Source: Sphingomonas trueperi (lineage in GTDB: Bacteria; Pseudomonadota; Alphaproteobacteria; Sphingomonadales; Sphingomonadaceae). Taken from it: a stretch of 60,423 nucleotides of DNA. A program made the position numbers and the translations under genes. Below the pieces are notes generated by a model. The model was given only the letters and a program-made list of their open reading frames with translations. It was not told the origin of the DNA and did not search any database. Location of the stretch: the NCBI RefSeq assembly GCF_011927635.1, contig NZ_JAATJB010000019.1, forward strand, positions 1 through 60,423, read 5' to 3'. Of the stretch, positions 26,646 through 36,407 are shown piece by piece (within the stretch, counting starts at the first letter, position 1; every line of letters starts with the position of its first letter).

Positions 26646-27130
26646 CGCGCCTTCCTCCTGTACCGGGAGGGGACGCGCTGACGATTGATCCCACGGGCAG
26701 GCTGACCCACCCGCCAGCGCAGATAGGTTGCGAGGCGATCGTCAGCCTCGATCATCAGGGACCGCAGGCGACGCAACATCATCGCCGCGAACGGCAAAGA
26801 CAGCGCCCCGCGCAGCGTGCAGCTATGTGTTAGCCTGGTGCCACCGTCGTCCCCTGCCAGCTCGTACCGCTCTTCGAGCGTGAACAGATAAGGGATGCCG
26901 CAGGACCAAGCGAAGGCGTGCGGCTTATCGAATCGATCAATCCGTGCTGGCGTCCGAATTGGTCGGGTGATGCCCTGGATCGCGAAGGTACATTCCGTCT
27001 CGCCAAGCTGGCACGGGTTGTCGAGGAATACGAGCGGACTCCAAGCCCGACGATGATCCGGATCGGTGATCGCCGACCAGATCCGCAGTGGCCCGCCGTG
27101 AAGCATTGAGCTGGTTATGGTGCGAGGCAT
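26642..27130 (-). CDS. SRPBCC (START-like) ligand-binding protein
   Basis: A 162-residue protein of the SRPBCC/polyketide-cyclase-like fold. It opens with a secondary-structure pattern typical of the family (GGPLRIWSAITDPDHRRAWS), has FAWSCGIPYLFTLEERYEL in the middle strands, and a final amphipathic helix. Members bind hydrophobic ligands or act as small enzymes; the ligand here is unknown. It follows czcA of the second operon by 53 bp and is coupled to the downstream lipoprotein gene (ATGA). Confidence 0.7.
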   Translation of the reverse strand: MPRTITSSMLHGGPLRIWSAITDPDHRRAWSPLVFLDNPCQLGETECTFAIQGITRPIRTPARIDRFDKPHAFAWSCGIPYLFTLEERYELAGDDGGTRLTHSCTLRGALSLPFAAMMLRRLRSLMIEADDRLATYLRWRVGQPARGINRQRVPSRYRRKAR

Positions 27131-27183
27131 ATCCCCATCTCCCAGAGATGAGCGGGGCGATCGCGGATCGCCCCGCTCACCCT

Positions 27184-30100
27184 TCAGGCCAAGTCGTTCA
27201 CGAAGGTCTGACCGTGGTCGTCCCCTTCATGCTCCTCATTGTAGTGCTCGGGCTTCTCGATCACTTTCTGCCCGAACCGGGCGTAGAGCGTCGGCAGCAC
27301 GAACAGCGTCAGCAGCGTTGCCGAGATCAGGCCGCCGATGACGACGGTCGCCAATGGCTTCTGCACCTCCGCGCCCGCGCCTTCGCCAAGCGCCATCGGC
27401 ACGAAGCCGAGGCTGGCGACGAGCGCGGTCATGACGACGGGCCGCAGACGCTGCATTGCGCCGACATGGGCCGCCTCTTCGCGCGATAGCCCCGACCGGA
27501 TCAGGTCCTGGATCGAGCTGACCATCACGAGGCCGTTGAGGACCGCGATGCCCGACAAGGCGATGAAGCCAACCGCCGCCGAGATCGAGAAGTCCATGCC
27601 CCGCAGGAACAGCAGCAGAACGCCGCCCACCAGCGCGAAGGGCACGCCGGTGAAGACGATCGCGGCATCGCGGACCGATCCCAATGCCCCGTAGAGGAGC
27701 AACAGGATCAGGATGAAGCAGGCCGGAATGACCAGCTTCAGACGTTCGCTTGCCGATTGCAGGTTCTCGAACTGGCCGCCCCATTCGAGATAGGCACCAG
27801 CGGGCAGCCGAACCTGGCTACCGATCGCCGCCTGCGCGTCCGCAACGACACTGCCGACGTCGCGACCGCGCACATTGGCTTGCACCACCACGCGACGCTT
27901 CCCGTTCTCGCGGCTGATCTGGTTGGGACCATCGACCACCTTGATGTCGGCGACGCTCGAAAGCGGCACATAGCCACCCCCCGCCAACGGCACCTGCACC
28001 TGTTCGAGAAGGCCGATGTCCGCCCGTTGCGCTTCAGAGAGCCGTATCACGACCGGAAAGCGCCGATCGCCCTCGAAGATCTGGCCCGAGGTGCGCCCGC
28101 CGATTGTCGCGGTGACGATGTCCTGCACATCTTGGGCAGTGACGCCCAGACGCGCCATTGCGTCGCGATTGACGCGAATGTCGAGCATGGGCAGGCCCGT
28201 CGTTTGCTCGACCTTCACGTCCGCTGCGCCCTGCGTCTTGCGCAGCACCGCAGCAACCTGCTCGGCCGTCCGGTTCATTTGTGTGAAGTCGTCGCCGAAT
28301 ACCTTCACCGCGATATCGCCGCGAACGCCGGCGATCAGCTCGTTGAAGCGCATCTGGATGGGCTGGGTGATCTCATAGGCATTGCCCGGGAACTTCGCGA
28401 GATTACCCTCGATCCGACTTACCAGCTCCTCCTTGGGAAGGTCGGGGTTCGGCCAGTCCTTCCGCGGCTTCAGGATGACGAACATGTCGGTCGCGTTCGG
28501 CGGCATCGGGTCGGCCGCCAGCTCGGCGGTGCCCGTCTTTGAATAGACGAACGCCACCTCCGGTTGCTTCGACATCATCCGTTCGATCGGCACCTGCATC
28601 GCCTGACTCTGCTGGACCGACGTTGCCGGGATGCGGAGCGACTGGATGAGCAGATCGCCTTCATCGAGCTGCGGCAGGAACACCGAGCCGAGCGTGGTGA
28701 AGGCAAGCGCCGCCACCACAAGGCTGCCGACACCCGCCCCGATCGTCAGGGTCGGGCGCTTCATCGCCCGGTCGAGACCGGGTTCGTAGCGCTTCTTCAG
28801 CCATGTGATGATGCGGCCGTCCTTCTCCTCCACCTTTTTGGACAGCCAGATCGCGATCATGGCGGGGACGAAGGTGAGCGACAGGATGAAGGCGAAGCCG
28901 AGCGCGATGATGACGGTGAGCGCCATCGGCACGAACGTCTTGCCCTCCACGCCGGTCAGCGTGAGTAGCGGCACGTAGACGAGGATGATGATCGCCTGTC
29001 CGTAGACCGAGGGCCGGATCATCTCGCGCGCGGCGGCTGCCACGGTCGCGAGCCTTTCCTTGACGCTCAGCAATCGGCCTTCATGATGCTGTTGCTCGGC
29101 AAGCCTTCGCAGCGCGTTTTCAACGATGATGACGGCGCCGTCGACGATCAGACCGAAGTCCAAAGCCCCAAGGCTCATCAGATTGGCCGAGACCCCAGCG
29201 CGCAGCATACCAAAGCCTGTCAGCATCATGGTGATCGGGATGACCAACGCCGCGATCAGGGCCGCACGGAAGTTGCCGAGCAGCAGGAAGAGCACGACGA
29301 TGACCAGCACCGCGCCTTCGGACAGGTTTTTCGCGACCGTCTTGATCGTCGAATTGACCAGCTCGGTGCGGTTCAGCACCGGCTGAATTACGACGTCAGG
29401 AGGCAGCGAAGCGTTGATCGTCTTCAGTTTCTCAGCGACCGCGGTCGACACGATGCGGCTGTTCTCGCCGATCCGCATGATCGCCGTGCCGACGACGACT
29501 TCGGTACCGTTCTCCGATGCCGAACCCATGCGGATCGCCTGACCCGTCTTCACAGTCGCAACTTGTTCTACCGTGATCGGCACGCCGTTACGTGTCGCGA
29601 TCACGGTCCTGGCCAACTCGCTGGCATTGCGAACGAGCGCATCCGAGCGAACAGCCAGACCTTCGCCATTGCGATTGACGAAGCCACCGCCGACGCTGGT
29701 GTTATTGCGCTCCAGCGCATTTCCCAGGTCCGTCAGCGTGATGCCGAGCGAGGCCAGCTTCTGCACGTCGGGCACGACGAGGAACTGCTTGGCGTAACCG
29801 CCAATCGAGTCGACACCGGCGAGGCCCGGTGTGGTCTTCAGAAGCGGCGTCACGATCCAGTCCTGCGCGGTGCGCAGGTAGGTCGCCTTGTCCTCTTCGG
29901 TCGTCAGTCGCTCGCCCTCTGGCGTGATGTAGCTGCCATCGGGCTGTTGGCCCGGTTCACCGGGCTTGTGCTTGTCGTCCTCGCGATGATCGAGACGAAC
30001 GGTGTACATGTACACCTCGCCCAGGCCTGTCGCGATCGGACCCATTTCAGGGTTCACGCCGTCGGGCAGATTCTCTTGCACGCCCCGCAGACGCTCGCCC

Positions 30101-30429
30101 ACCTGCTGGCGGGCGAAATAGATGTCCGTCGCGTCCGAAAAGACCGCCGTGATCTGCGCGAAGCCGTTGCGGCTCAACGAGCGCGTATATTCCAGGCCGG
30201 GGGTGCCGGCGAGCGCGGTTTCGATTGGAAACGACACCTGCTTCTCGACCAGCTCGGGCGAGAGGGCAGGCGCGCGGACGTTGATCTGGACCTGATTGTT
30301 GGTGATGTCCGGCACCGCGTCGATCGGTAGCCGGTAGAGGGAAAAGGCGCCGATGGCGGCGACGATGACGGTGAGGAGCAGGACTAGCCAGCGCTTCTCG
30401 ACCGCCCAGGTTACGATACGGGCGATCAT
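27184..30429 (-). CDS. czcA: CzcA-like heavy-metal RND pump (second copy)
   Basis: A 1081-residue HME-RND pump, full length. It begins MIARIVTWAVEKRWLVLLL and has the proton-relay helix GALDFGLIVDGAVIIVEN near residue 421, again the CzcA (Zn/Co/Cd/Ni) rather than CusA (Cu/Ag) pattern. Its overall sequence differs from the copy at 13418, so the two operons are paralogous and not a recent duplication. The C-terminus carries a few acidic and histidine residues (PEHYNEEHEGDDHGQ). It follows its adaptor gene by three bases. Confidence 0.9.
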   Translation of the reverse strand: MIARIVTWAVEKRWLVLLLTVIVAAIGAFSLYRLPIDAVPDITNNQVQINVRAPALSPELVEKQVSFPIETALAGTPGLEYTRSLSRNGFAQITAVFSDATDIYFARQQVGERLRGVQENLPDGVNPEMGPIATGLGEVYMYTVRLDHREDDKHKPGEPGQQPDGSYITPEGERLTTEEDKATYLRTAQDWIVTPLLKTTPGLAGVDSIGGYAKQFLVVPDVQKLASLGITLTDLGNALERNNTSVGGGFVNRNGEGLAVRSDALVRNASELARTVIATRNGVPITVEQVATVKTGQAIRMGSASENGTEVVVGTAIMRIGENSRIVSTAVAEKLKTINASLPPDVVIQPVLNRTELVNSTIKTVAKNLSEGAVLVIVVLFLLLGNFRAALIAALVIPITMMLTGFGMLRAGVSANLMSLGALDFGLIVDGAVIIVENALRRLAEQQHHEGRLLSVKERLATVAAAAREMIRPSVYGQAIIILVYVPLLTLTGVEGKTFVPMALTVIIALGFAFILSLTFVPAMIAIWLSKKVEEKDGRIITWLKKRYEPGLDRAMKRPTLTIGAGVGSLVVAALAFTTLGSVFLPQLDEGDLLIQSLRIPATSVQQSQAMQVPIERMMSKQPEVAFVYSKTGTAELAADPMPPNATDMFVILKPRKDWPNPDLPKEELVSRIEGNLAKFPGNAYEITQPIQMRFNELIAGVRGDIAVKVFGDDFTQMNRTAEQVAAVLRKTQGAADVKVEQTTGLPMLDIRVNRDAMARLGVTAQDVQDIVTATIGGRTSGQIFEGDRRFPVVIRLSEAQRADIGLLEQVQVPLAGGGYVPLSSVADIKVVDGPNQISRENGKRRVVVQANVRGRDVGSVVADAQAAIGSQVRLPAGAYLEWGGQFENLQSASERLKLVIPACFILILLLLYGALGSVRDAAIVFTGVPFALVGGVLLLFLRGMDFSISAAVGFIALSGIAVLNGLVMVSSIQDLIRSGLSREEAAHVGAMQRLRPVVMTALVASLGFVPMALGEGAGAEVQKPLATVVIGGLISATLLTLFVLPTLYARFGQKVIEKPEHYNEEHEGDDHGQTFVNDLA

Positions 30430-30432
30430 GGC

Positions 30433-31614
30433 TTAATCCTCGTGGCTCGCTTCGCCCTTGCCGATCTCGGCCTTGAGCGTGAAACTTCCGGTGGTGGCGA
30501 TCTGTTCGTTGCCGGTCAGGCCCGACCGGACGATCACCGTGTCGCCCGACGCATCGCCGAGCTGGACCGGGGTCGCCTTGAAGCCGGTGGGCGTGCGCAC
30601 GAACACGACCGACTTGCCCTCGAAACTCTGGACCGCCGTCGTCGGCACGCGGACCGCCCCGCTCCCGCCGCTGCCCGTGAGCTGCACGGCTGCCGTCACA
30701 GGCTCGCCGACCCGCCATTCGCCACCGCGATTGTCGAGGGTGGCGAGCGCAGGCACGAGCCGCGTCTGCGGATCAAGCGCCGGCGACACGAAGGTCACGC
30801 GGGCGGTCGCCTGACGGCCTGCCGCCTTCACCAGCACCGTATTGCCGGGACGCACCCGGCCCGCATCCTCGGGCTTGAGATTAAGCGCGATCGACACCTG
30901 GCTCAGGTTGGCGATGCGATAGAGTTCGGCATCCGCCGCGACCGTTTGTCCCAGCGTCACGGGGCGCGCAATGATCTGGCCCGAGATCGGCGCGGCAATG
31001 CCGAGCCGGTTGAGCCCGCCGCCGCCGACACCCGCCGCCGAAACCATGCTCTGCGCCTGCGTCAGGGCGATCCGCGCCTCCGTCGCCGCTGTGCGGGCGG
31101 CGATCAGATCCTGTTCAGGGGAGACTCTCTGCGCGAACAGCCGCTGTTCGCGCGCGAGGTTCGAATTAGCGAGCTGAAGCCGCGCCCGCGCCGCCTCGAC
31201 CTCGCCCTTGATCTGCGCCGCCTCGCGGCTTTCGATGACCGCAATGGTCTGGCCGCGTCCGACCGATTGGCCGAGGTTACGGGTGAGCGCGACCACGCGT
31301 CCCGCAATTGCGGCCGAGACGACCTGCGTTCCCTGTGGGTCGCCCTCGATGATCGCGGGCAGCTCGATCGTCCCGGCCCCGCCGATGATCGGCCGTCCGA
31401 CCTGGACGCCCGCTGTGGCGATCTGGTCGGCACCCAATGTGACGACGCCTTCACCGGCATGACCGCCTTCAGCACCGCCCTTTTCCGTGCCCGCTGCCGT
31501 CTCATTGGCAGCTGCGCCTTCGGCAGTTGCCTCGTTTCCGCCATCCTTGCCGCCGCAGGCAGCCAAGAGCAGGGCGAGCGACGCCGCGCCCGCGAGATAA
31601 AAGCTCTTCATCAC
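30433..31614 (-). CDS. czcB: CzcB-like periplasmic adaptor lipoprotein
   Basis: A 393-residue membrane-fusion protein with a lipobox (AGAASLALLLAACGGKDG). It is thus anchored by lipid, unlike the adaptor at 12267. The lipoyl half-motifs (SAAIAGRVVALTRNLGQSVG and IAAPISGQIIARPVTLGQTV) flank a coiled coil, and beta-barrel and membrane-proximal domains follow. A short acidic, Ala/Glu-rich linker with a His-containing end lies after the signal. It overlaps the czcC gene and is three bases from czcA. Confidence 0.88.
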   Translation of the reverse strand: MMKSFYLAGAASLALLLAACGGKDGGNEATAEGAAANETAAGTEKGGAEGGHAGEGVVTLGADQIATAGVQVGRPIIGGAGTIELPAIIEGDPQGTQVVSAAIAGRVVALTRNLGQSVGRGQTIAVIESREAAQIKGEVEAARARLQLANSNLAREQRLFAQRVSPEQDLIAARTAATEARIALTQAQSMVSAAGVGGGGLNRLGIAAPISGQIIARPVTLGQTVAADAELYRIANLSQVSIALNLKPEDAGRVRPGNTVLVKAAGRQATARVTFVSPALDPQTRLVPALATLDNRGGEWRVGEPVTAAVQLTGSGGSGAVRVPTTAVQSFEGKSVVFVRTPTGFKATPVQLGDASGDTVIVRSGLTGNEQIATTGSFTLKAEIGKGEASHED

Positions 31615-32888
31615 TGATTCCCCCCATTGGGCGCACGAGCGGTCAGTCGCTCCACTTGCGCGCGGGCATTCTGGTAATTGGCAAGCGCGTCGATCGCGGC
31701 GACCCGCGTTTCGGCGAGCGTGCGTTCAGCATCGAGCAATTCGAGCTGGCCGAACTTGCCCTCGCGATAGCCGATCCGCGCGATGCGGGCGGCCTCCTGT
31801 GCAGCCGCCAGCGCCGGCCCCGACGCCGCACGAGCCGTCGTTGCGGCATTGGCCGCCTGCGCCTGCGCGTCCGTGATTGCCTGTTCGATGTCGAGCGCGG
31901 TCACGCGGCGCTGCGCATCCGCCTGGGTCCGCTGCGCGGTCGCCTGCGCAATCGCGGCGCGACCATTGTTGAACACCGGGATCGGGATCGACACGCTGAA
32001 CACCGCCGCCATGTCGTTGGTCGCTTCCAGGCGGCGGATCGACGGCCCGACGTTCAGGTCAGGCACGCGATTGGCGCGCGCGAGCCGCACGCCGGCTTCG
32101 GCAATGGAGAAATCCGCGTTGGCTGCCGCCAGCGCGAGTGTGCCGGTCGTGTTGACCGGTGCCAACGGCCCATAGACGTTCACATCGGGAAGGCGATCGA
32201 GCAGCGTGTCATCGAGCAGGCCGTCGATCGGCCGTCCGATCCGACGCGCCAGATTGGCGCGGGCCGCCTCGGCCAAGCGAAGCTGCCGCTCCACATTGGC
32301 GTCGGCATTGATACGCGCGACATCCGCGCGCTGTTGCTCGAGTGGCGATGCCCGCCCTGCCTGCACGCGAACGCTCGCGGCCCGCAGCGCATCGCTGGCG
32401 ATCCGGGCCTGATCGCGGGCTGTCATTACCCGGCGATCGGCCGCGACCGCTTCGACATAGAGCTGCGTTACCTGAAGCCGGACATCCGCCGCGATGATCG
32501 CGGCCTGGATCTCGGCCCGGGACAATTGCGCATTGGCGACCGCGACGCGGGCGCCGCGCTTGCCGCCTAGCTCGATCGGGATCGCAAAGCCGACCGTGGT
32601 TTCCGCGCTGCGGACCCCCCGATACGGCCCGGAGCCGATGACATTCTCGACTTGGCCTTGAACCACCGGATTGGGCCGCAAGCCGGCGACTGTGCGACCT
32701 GCACGGGCCGCGTCGATTCCAGCTGTCGCCGCTTCCGCAGCAGGGGCCGAACCGCCCGCTGCACTGACCGCTTGGTCAAGCGTGTAGACCGGCGCATCCT
32801 GCGCAACAGGCGCGGACGGTCCGACCTGCGCCTGCGCCATCGTGGCGCAAGACGCTGCGGCCAGCATGGCCGCGAGGATACGATTCAT
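31611..32888 (-). CDS. czcC: CzcC-like outer-membrane efflux channel (second copy)
   Basis: A 425-residue TolC-family protein with a signal peptide (LAAMLAAASCATMAQAQ). Long helical segments (AARAGRTVAGLRPNPVVQGQ and EAARIARIGYREGKFGQLEL) occur in the expected two-repeat order. It completes the second CzcCBA pump. The gene starts 60 bp after the small His/Cys protein gene and overlaps the adaptor start by four bases. Confidence 0.87.
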   Translation of the reverse strand: MNRILAAMLAAASCATMAQAQVGPSAPVAQDAPVYTLDQAVSAAGGSAPAAEAATAGIDAARAGRTVAGLRPNPVVQGQVENVIGSGPYRGVRSAETTVGFAIPIELGGKRGARVAVANAQLSRAEIQAAIIAADVRLQVTQLYVEAVAADRRVMTARDQARIASDALRAASVRVQAGRASPLEQQRADVARINADANVERQLRLAEAARANLARRIGRPIDGLLDDTLLDRLPDVNVYGPLAPVNTTGTLALAAANADFSIAEAGVRLARANRVPDLNVGPSIRRLEATNDMAAVFSVSIPIPVFNNGRAAIAQATAQRTQADAQRRVTALDIEQAITDAQAQAANAATTARAASGPALAAAQEAARIARIGYREGKFGQLELLDAERTLAETRVAAIDALANYQNARAQVERLTARAPNGGNQ

Positions 32889-32948
32889 GAAAATAGGACT
32901 CCTGACGATGATCGACAGGGGCGCGCCAACGCACGCCCAAATCGGACG

Positions 32949-33278
32949 TCAGGCTTGGGGGGGCCTCAAATGGACCATGCCGGTGCGGCCGTCGAGCGAC
33001 GCAGAGGCGGAGATTGTCGGCTTGGGCACTGTGAGGACGGGGGTATATTCCATCGTCGTGCGCGCAGGCGCGCCGACGTCGTGTCCGTGACAATAATTGT
33101 GATGATGCGGGACATTCTTGTCCGAGTCCGATGGAACCTGATCGATGTCACCGGCGGTATGGACCGTGAACTCAACGCCCGCGATGCTTCCCCCCGCCAG
33201 ATCGGCGGCATGGGCCATGCCGGAGAAGCTGGTCAGGACCAGCATCAGGCATGTCAGGAAAGGCAAAAAGGCTCGCAC
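32949..33278 (-). CDS. small periplasmic His/Cys metal-binding protein heading czc operon 2
   Basis: A 109-residue protein with a signal peptide (LMLVLTSFSGMAHA). The compact ligand-rich motif PHHHNYCHGHD near residue 57 contains six His and one Cys within ten positions. It is likely a periplasmic metal buffer or sensor accessory. Placed directly before czcC, it parallels the His/Asp-rich protein at the head of the first czc operon although the sequences are unrelated. No characterised family is assigned. Confidence 0.6.
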   Translation of the reverse strand: MRAFLPFLTCLMLVLTSFSGMAHAADLAGGSIAGVEFTVHTAGDIDQVPSDSDKNVPHHHNYCHGHDVGAPARTTMEYTPVLTVPKPTISASASLDGRTGMVHLRPPQA

Positions 33279-33318
33279 TAGCTTGCCTCTATCACGGAAG
33301 GGTTTTCATGTCATTGCA

Positions 33319-35286
33319 CTAATTCGAACCAAGGGTCACTGAGCCGGAACCCGAGCGGGATCGGTCGCGCCCGTTCCAGGCGAACCCGACCGCAATGGCG
33401 ACCGCCATCAGGAGTTGCGCCAGCACCGATTGCCAAGTGGGAAACACGCCGAGCATCGACAGCCGTGGCACGTCCGCGAGCGGTGCGATGTTGATAAGGC
33501 CGGCTTCCTGGAGCGCGGCGACGCCTTTACCCGCCAGCACGACGGTCAGGACCGCCATGAGCCAGGAGCTATAGCGGAAGAACTGCGCGATCGGCAGCTT
33601 GCGACTGTAGCGAAGCATGGCCCAAGCGATCAGGCTGAGCAGTCCAATCGCCGACCCGGCCCCCGCGAGAAGCATCCCGTTGTCACCTTGCGCCGAAAGC
33701 GCGGCATAGAACAGGATCGTCTCGAAGACCTCGCGATAAACTACGACGAACGCCAGCCCGAACAGGAACCAGCCCGACCCGCCCGAGAGCGCCCGCGACA
33801 TCTTCTCGCGAATATAGCGCTGCCACTGATCGGCCTGCGCCTTGCCGTGCATCCAAATCCCGACCGAGAGCAGCACGACCGCGGCGAACAGCGAGCCAAA
33901 CCCTTCCGTCAGCTCCCGGCTCGCACCGCTGATCCCGATCGCATAGGTGGCGACCGCCCAGGTGATCCCGCCCGCGATGATCGCGCTGACCCAGCCGCCA
34001 TGCACGTACCGCAGCGCCTCGCCGCGCTCGGCTTTACGCAGGAACGCGATCATGGCGACAACGATGAGCAGGGCTTCGAGCCCTTCACGCAGCAGGATCG
34101 TGAACGCGCCCAGGAACGTGGACGCTTCGGTGGCGGCATCAGGCGCGAGCGCCGCTTCCGCATCGTCGAAAAGGCCGCCCAGTACTGCGACCTTCTCCGC
34201 GAGATCATCGGGCGACGCGCCCCGGTCGATCGAGGCGCGGAACTCCCCCATCGCGCCCTCGATTCGACCCATCAGCGTCGCGTCGCGCGCGGTGAGTGTT
34301 GGCTCGATCGGCTCGAACCCATCGAGATAGGCCGACAGCGCCAGCTCTTTCGCCATGCGCGCATCGCCGCGCCGCGCAGCCGCCACGCTTTCGGCGAGTT
34401 TGGCGCGGGCGACCGCGAGCGAGCCGGGAGCCTGTTGTATCACCTGTTCGGGATGACGACGCAGGAACGCGAGCACGGCGTCAGCCTTGGCGTCGCCGAT
34501 CGCCGCGCCGAGCGCGGCCGGGGTGAGCGCGACCAGGGTTTTCAGGTCCGGAATGCGCCGGCGAAGGGTCGGGTCGGATTTCCAAAGCCGCTCGCCTTCG
34601 CGCGCCTGCGCATCCGTGAAGGCGAAGCTCCCGGCTCGGAATGCTAACGCCCAGCGCTGATCGTTGGGCAGATCGGCGAAGCTCTGCATCGCGGTCCCGT
34701 CGATGCCTTGCGTCACCACCTGATAGAGCGCGAACACGCTGCGCTGGCGCGCGCGCTCGGCATCGGTGAAAGCAATCGGGGGCGTAGCGAGCTTGGCGGC
34801 GTCAGGGCCACGGCCGTTGCCCGTCATCCCGTGGCAGGACGCGCAGGATTGTCGGAACAGTGCATCGCTGGAGACGAGGTTCGGAGCCTTATCGGGCGCG
34901 AGCGGCACCGGGTAGGCGCGCAGCAGATCGGCCGCGAGCCCGTGCGCCAGTGTTGCCACCTGTTCAGTCGATCCCTTTTCCGCGATTACCGCTTGGAGGT
35001 TGGCGGCCCGCTGAATGAGGGCTTGGCGCTCCGGCTTCGCCGGCAGGCCTTGAAGCCGTGTCGAGACCGACGCGGCAAACTCATTCATTTCGGCGTATTC
35101 CGACGCGCTCTTGATCCGACCGTTCGCGACCGCGCCTCCATAATCGACGGCCATATAGTCGAGCAGCCGCCATGCGGTTTGCACGTCGCCGGGTTCGGCG
35201 AATGCCGCAGCAGGGATCAGCAGCGCAGCGAGCGCGGCGAGCAGCCGCAGCGAGAGCATTGCCCGGATCAAGGTGAGCAGACGCAC
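33319..35286 (-). CDS. cytochrome c-FTR1 fusion permease (PbrT-like)
   Basis: A 655-residue fusion. After a signal peptide (LAALAALLIPAAAFAE), an N-terminal periplasmic part holds a c-type heme motif CASCH near residue 149. The C-terminal part is an FTR1/EfeU iron-permease domain, with the two acidic motifs REGLE (near 397) and REVFE (near 517) in separate helices. The same domain order occurs in PbrT, the lead-uptake protein of Cupriavidus pbr operons, and in iron permeases. The neighbours (CDF exporter and MerR regulator) favour a Pb/Cd/Zn-type cassette, but Fe uptake remains possible. The GTG start shares a base with the CDF stop. Confidence 0.85.
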   Translation of the reverse strand: MRLLTLIRAMLSLRLLAALAALLIPAAAFAEPGDVQTAWRLLDYMAVDYGGAVANGRIKSASEYAEMNEFAASVSTRLQGLPAKPERQALIQRAANLQAVIAEKGSTEQVATLAHGLAADLLRAYPVPLAPDKAPNLVSSDALFRQSCASCHGMTGNGRGPDAAKLATPPIAFTDAERARQRSVFALYQVVTQGIDGTAMQSFADLPNDQRWALAFRAGSFAFTDAQAREGERLWKSDPTLRRRIPDLKTLVALTPAALGAAIGDAKADAVLAFLRRHPEQVIQQAPGSLAVARAKLAESVAAARRGDARMAKELALSAYLDGFEPIEPTLTARDATLMGRIEGAMGEFRASIDRGASPDDLAEKVAVLGGLFDDAEAALAPDAATEASTFLGAFTILLREGLEALLIVVAMIAFLRKAERGEALRYVHGGWVSAIIAGGITWAVATYAIGISGASRELTEGFGSLFAAVVLLSVGIWMHGKAQADQWQRYIREKMSRALSGGSGWFLFGLAFVVVYREVFETILFYAALSAQGDNGMLLAGAGSAIGLLSLIAWAMLRYSRKLPIAQFFRYSSWLMAVLTVVLAGKGVAALQEAGLINIAPLADVPRLSMLGVFPTWQSVLAQLLMAVAIAVGFAWNGRDRSRSGSGSVTLGSN

Positions 35287-35912
35287 TACCGCTCTCCCAG
35301 TTCGCGCCGAGCGCCAGTGACGATTTCATAAGCGGAGTGGAGGAACAGGAGGGCGATGAGGCCGGCGACGGCGAGGTCCGGCCAGGCGCTTCCTGTCCAC
35401 GCCACCAGACCGGCCGCGGCGATCACCGCGACATTGGCGAGCGCGTCGTTGCGGCTGAACAGCCAGATCGCGCGAACATTGGCGTCCCCTTCCCGGAAAC
35501 GCGCAAGCACCAAGGCGGACACGACATTGATCGCGAGCGCGACAACGCCGATTGTGCCCATCAGTTCGGCATCCGGCGCGGTTGCGTTCAGGGCGCGCCA
35601 AATCGCGAAACCGATTACGCCCACGCCAAGCGCACCGAGAAACAACCCCTGCGTCAGCGCGACCTTTGCCCTCGCCCGTGCGGACCAGGCAAGCGCGAGA
35701 AGACCGATAAGGCTGATCGACCCGTCCCCGAGAAAATCGAGGGAATCCGCTTTCAGCGCTTGGCTATCGGCGATGAACCCGCCGAACAGCTCGGCGACTC
35801 CGAAGCCGAGGTTGAGCACCACGACGGTCAGCAGCGCACGGCGATAGGCCGGATCGGTTTGCGCGCGCGCGGGCTCCCCGTGGCACCCGCAGCTTTCGGT
35901 AGAAGCATTCAT
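35286..35912 (-). CDS. CDF-type cation transporter with Cys-rich start
   Basis: A 208-residue six-helix CDF-like transporter. The N-terminus carries SCGCHGEPARA, a possible metal hook. Helix 2 reads ADSLDFLGDGSISL and helix 5 SRNDALANVAVI, giving the non-canonical DxxxD and NDxxxN ligands also found in the CDF protein at 23281. The ATG at 35912 is chosen because it directly follows a MerR-type promoter; a longer frame from 36143 would run through the operator. It is co-transcribed with the FTR1 fusion gene and divergent from merR. Confidence 0.83.
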   Translation of the reverse strand: MNASTESCGCHGEPARAQTDPAYRRALLTVVVLNLGFGVAELFGGFIADSQALKADSLDFLGDGSISLIGLLALAWSARARAKVALTQGLFLGALGVGVIGFAIWRALNATAPDAELMGTIGVVALAINVVSALVLARFREGDANVRAIWLFSRNDALANVAVIAAAGLVAWTGSAWPDLAVAGLIALLFLHSAYEIVTGARRELGER

Positions 35913-35919
35913 GCGGCCT

Positions 35920-35950
35920 TCCTTACCACCTCCAGTCGCTGTAGAAGCAA
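35920..35950 (-). promoter_or_regulatory. MerR-type promoter for CDF/FTR1 genes
   Basis: On the minus strand, -35 TTGCTT (35950-35945) is separated by 19 bp from -10 TAAGGA (35925-35920). The spacer holds an imperfect dyad (CTACAGCGACTGGAG). The overlong spacer and TAAGG-type -10 are as in mer promoters. It lies in the divergent gap next to a merR-family gene. Confidence 0.65.
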
Positions 35951-35987
35951 GCGAAATGTGCGACACGTTCGCATAAGCAAGGATGGC

Positions 35988-36407
35988 ATGATGAAGCCGG
36001 TGATGATTGGGCAGCTCGCCAGCGAGACCTCGACGAAGGTGACGACGATCCGCTTTTATGAGTCGATCGGGTTGCTCCGATCCGCCCCTCGCACGGCGTC
36101 GGGTCGCAGAACCTACGATGCCAGTGACATTGAGCGTTTGCACTTCATCCGCAACGGTCGCCGGCTTGGCTTCTCCGTCGACGAGATCCGTTCGTTGATG
36201 GGGCTGGCGCAGAACCCGGACCAGGATTGTGGTGCCGCCTCAGCTATCGCTGCTCAGCACCTCAAGGATGTGGAGGAGAGACTGGCGCAACTCGCGGTGT
36301 TGCGGGATGAGTTGGCAATGCTCAGCCAGAGCTGCACCAAGGCGCGCATGGCCGATTGTCGGATCATGAAGGCGATCGGCAAAGGCCACCCTCAAGCCGA
36401 TCAATAA
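35988..36407 (+). CDS. MerR-family regulator, Pb/Cd/Zn type
   Basis: A 139-residue MerR-family activator/repressor. The N-terminal winged helix-turn-helix (IGQLASETSTKVTTIRFYES, then GRRTYDASDIERLHFI) is followed by the dimerisation helix. The metal loop has one cysteine early (DQDCGAA) and a C-x7-C pair (SCTKARMADC) near the end. This three-cysteine set is typical of PbrR/CadR/ZntR-type sensors. It is divergent from the CDF/FTR1 pair and should control it through the 19-bp-spacer promoter. Start: ATG at 35988 or 35991 after AAGGA. Confidence 0.85.
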   Translation: MMKPVMIGQLASETSTKVTTIRFYESIGLLRSAPRTASGRRTYDASDIERLHFIRNGRRLGFSVDEIRSLMGLAQNPDQDCGAASAIAAQHLKDVEERLAQLAVLRDELAMLSQSCTKARMADCRIMKAIGKGHPQADQ

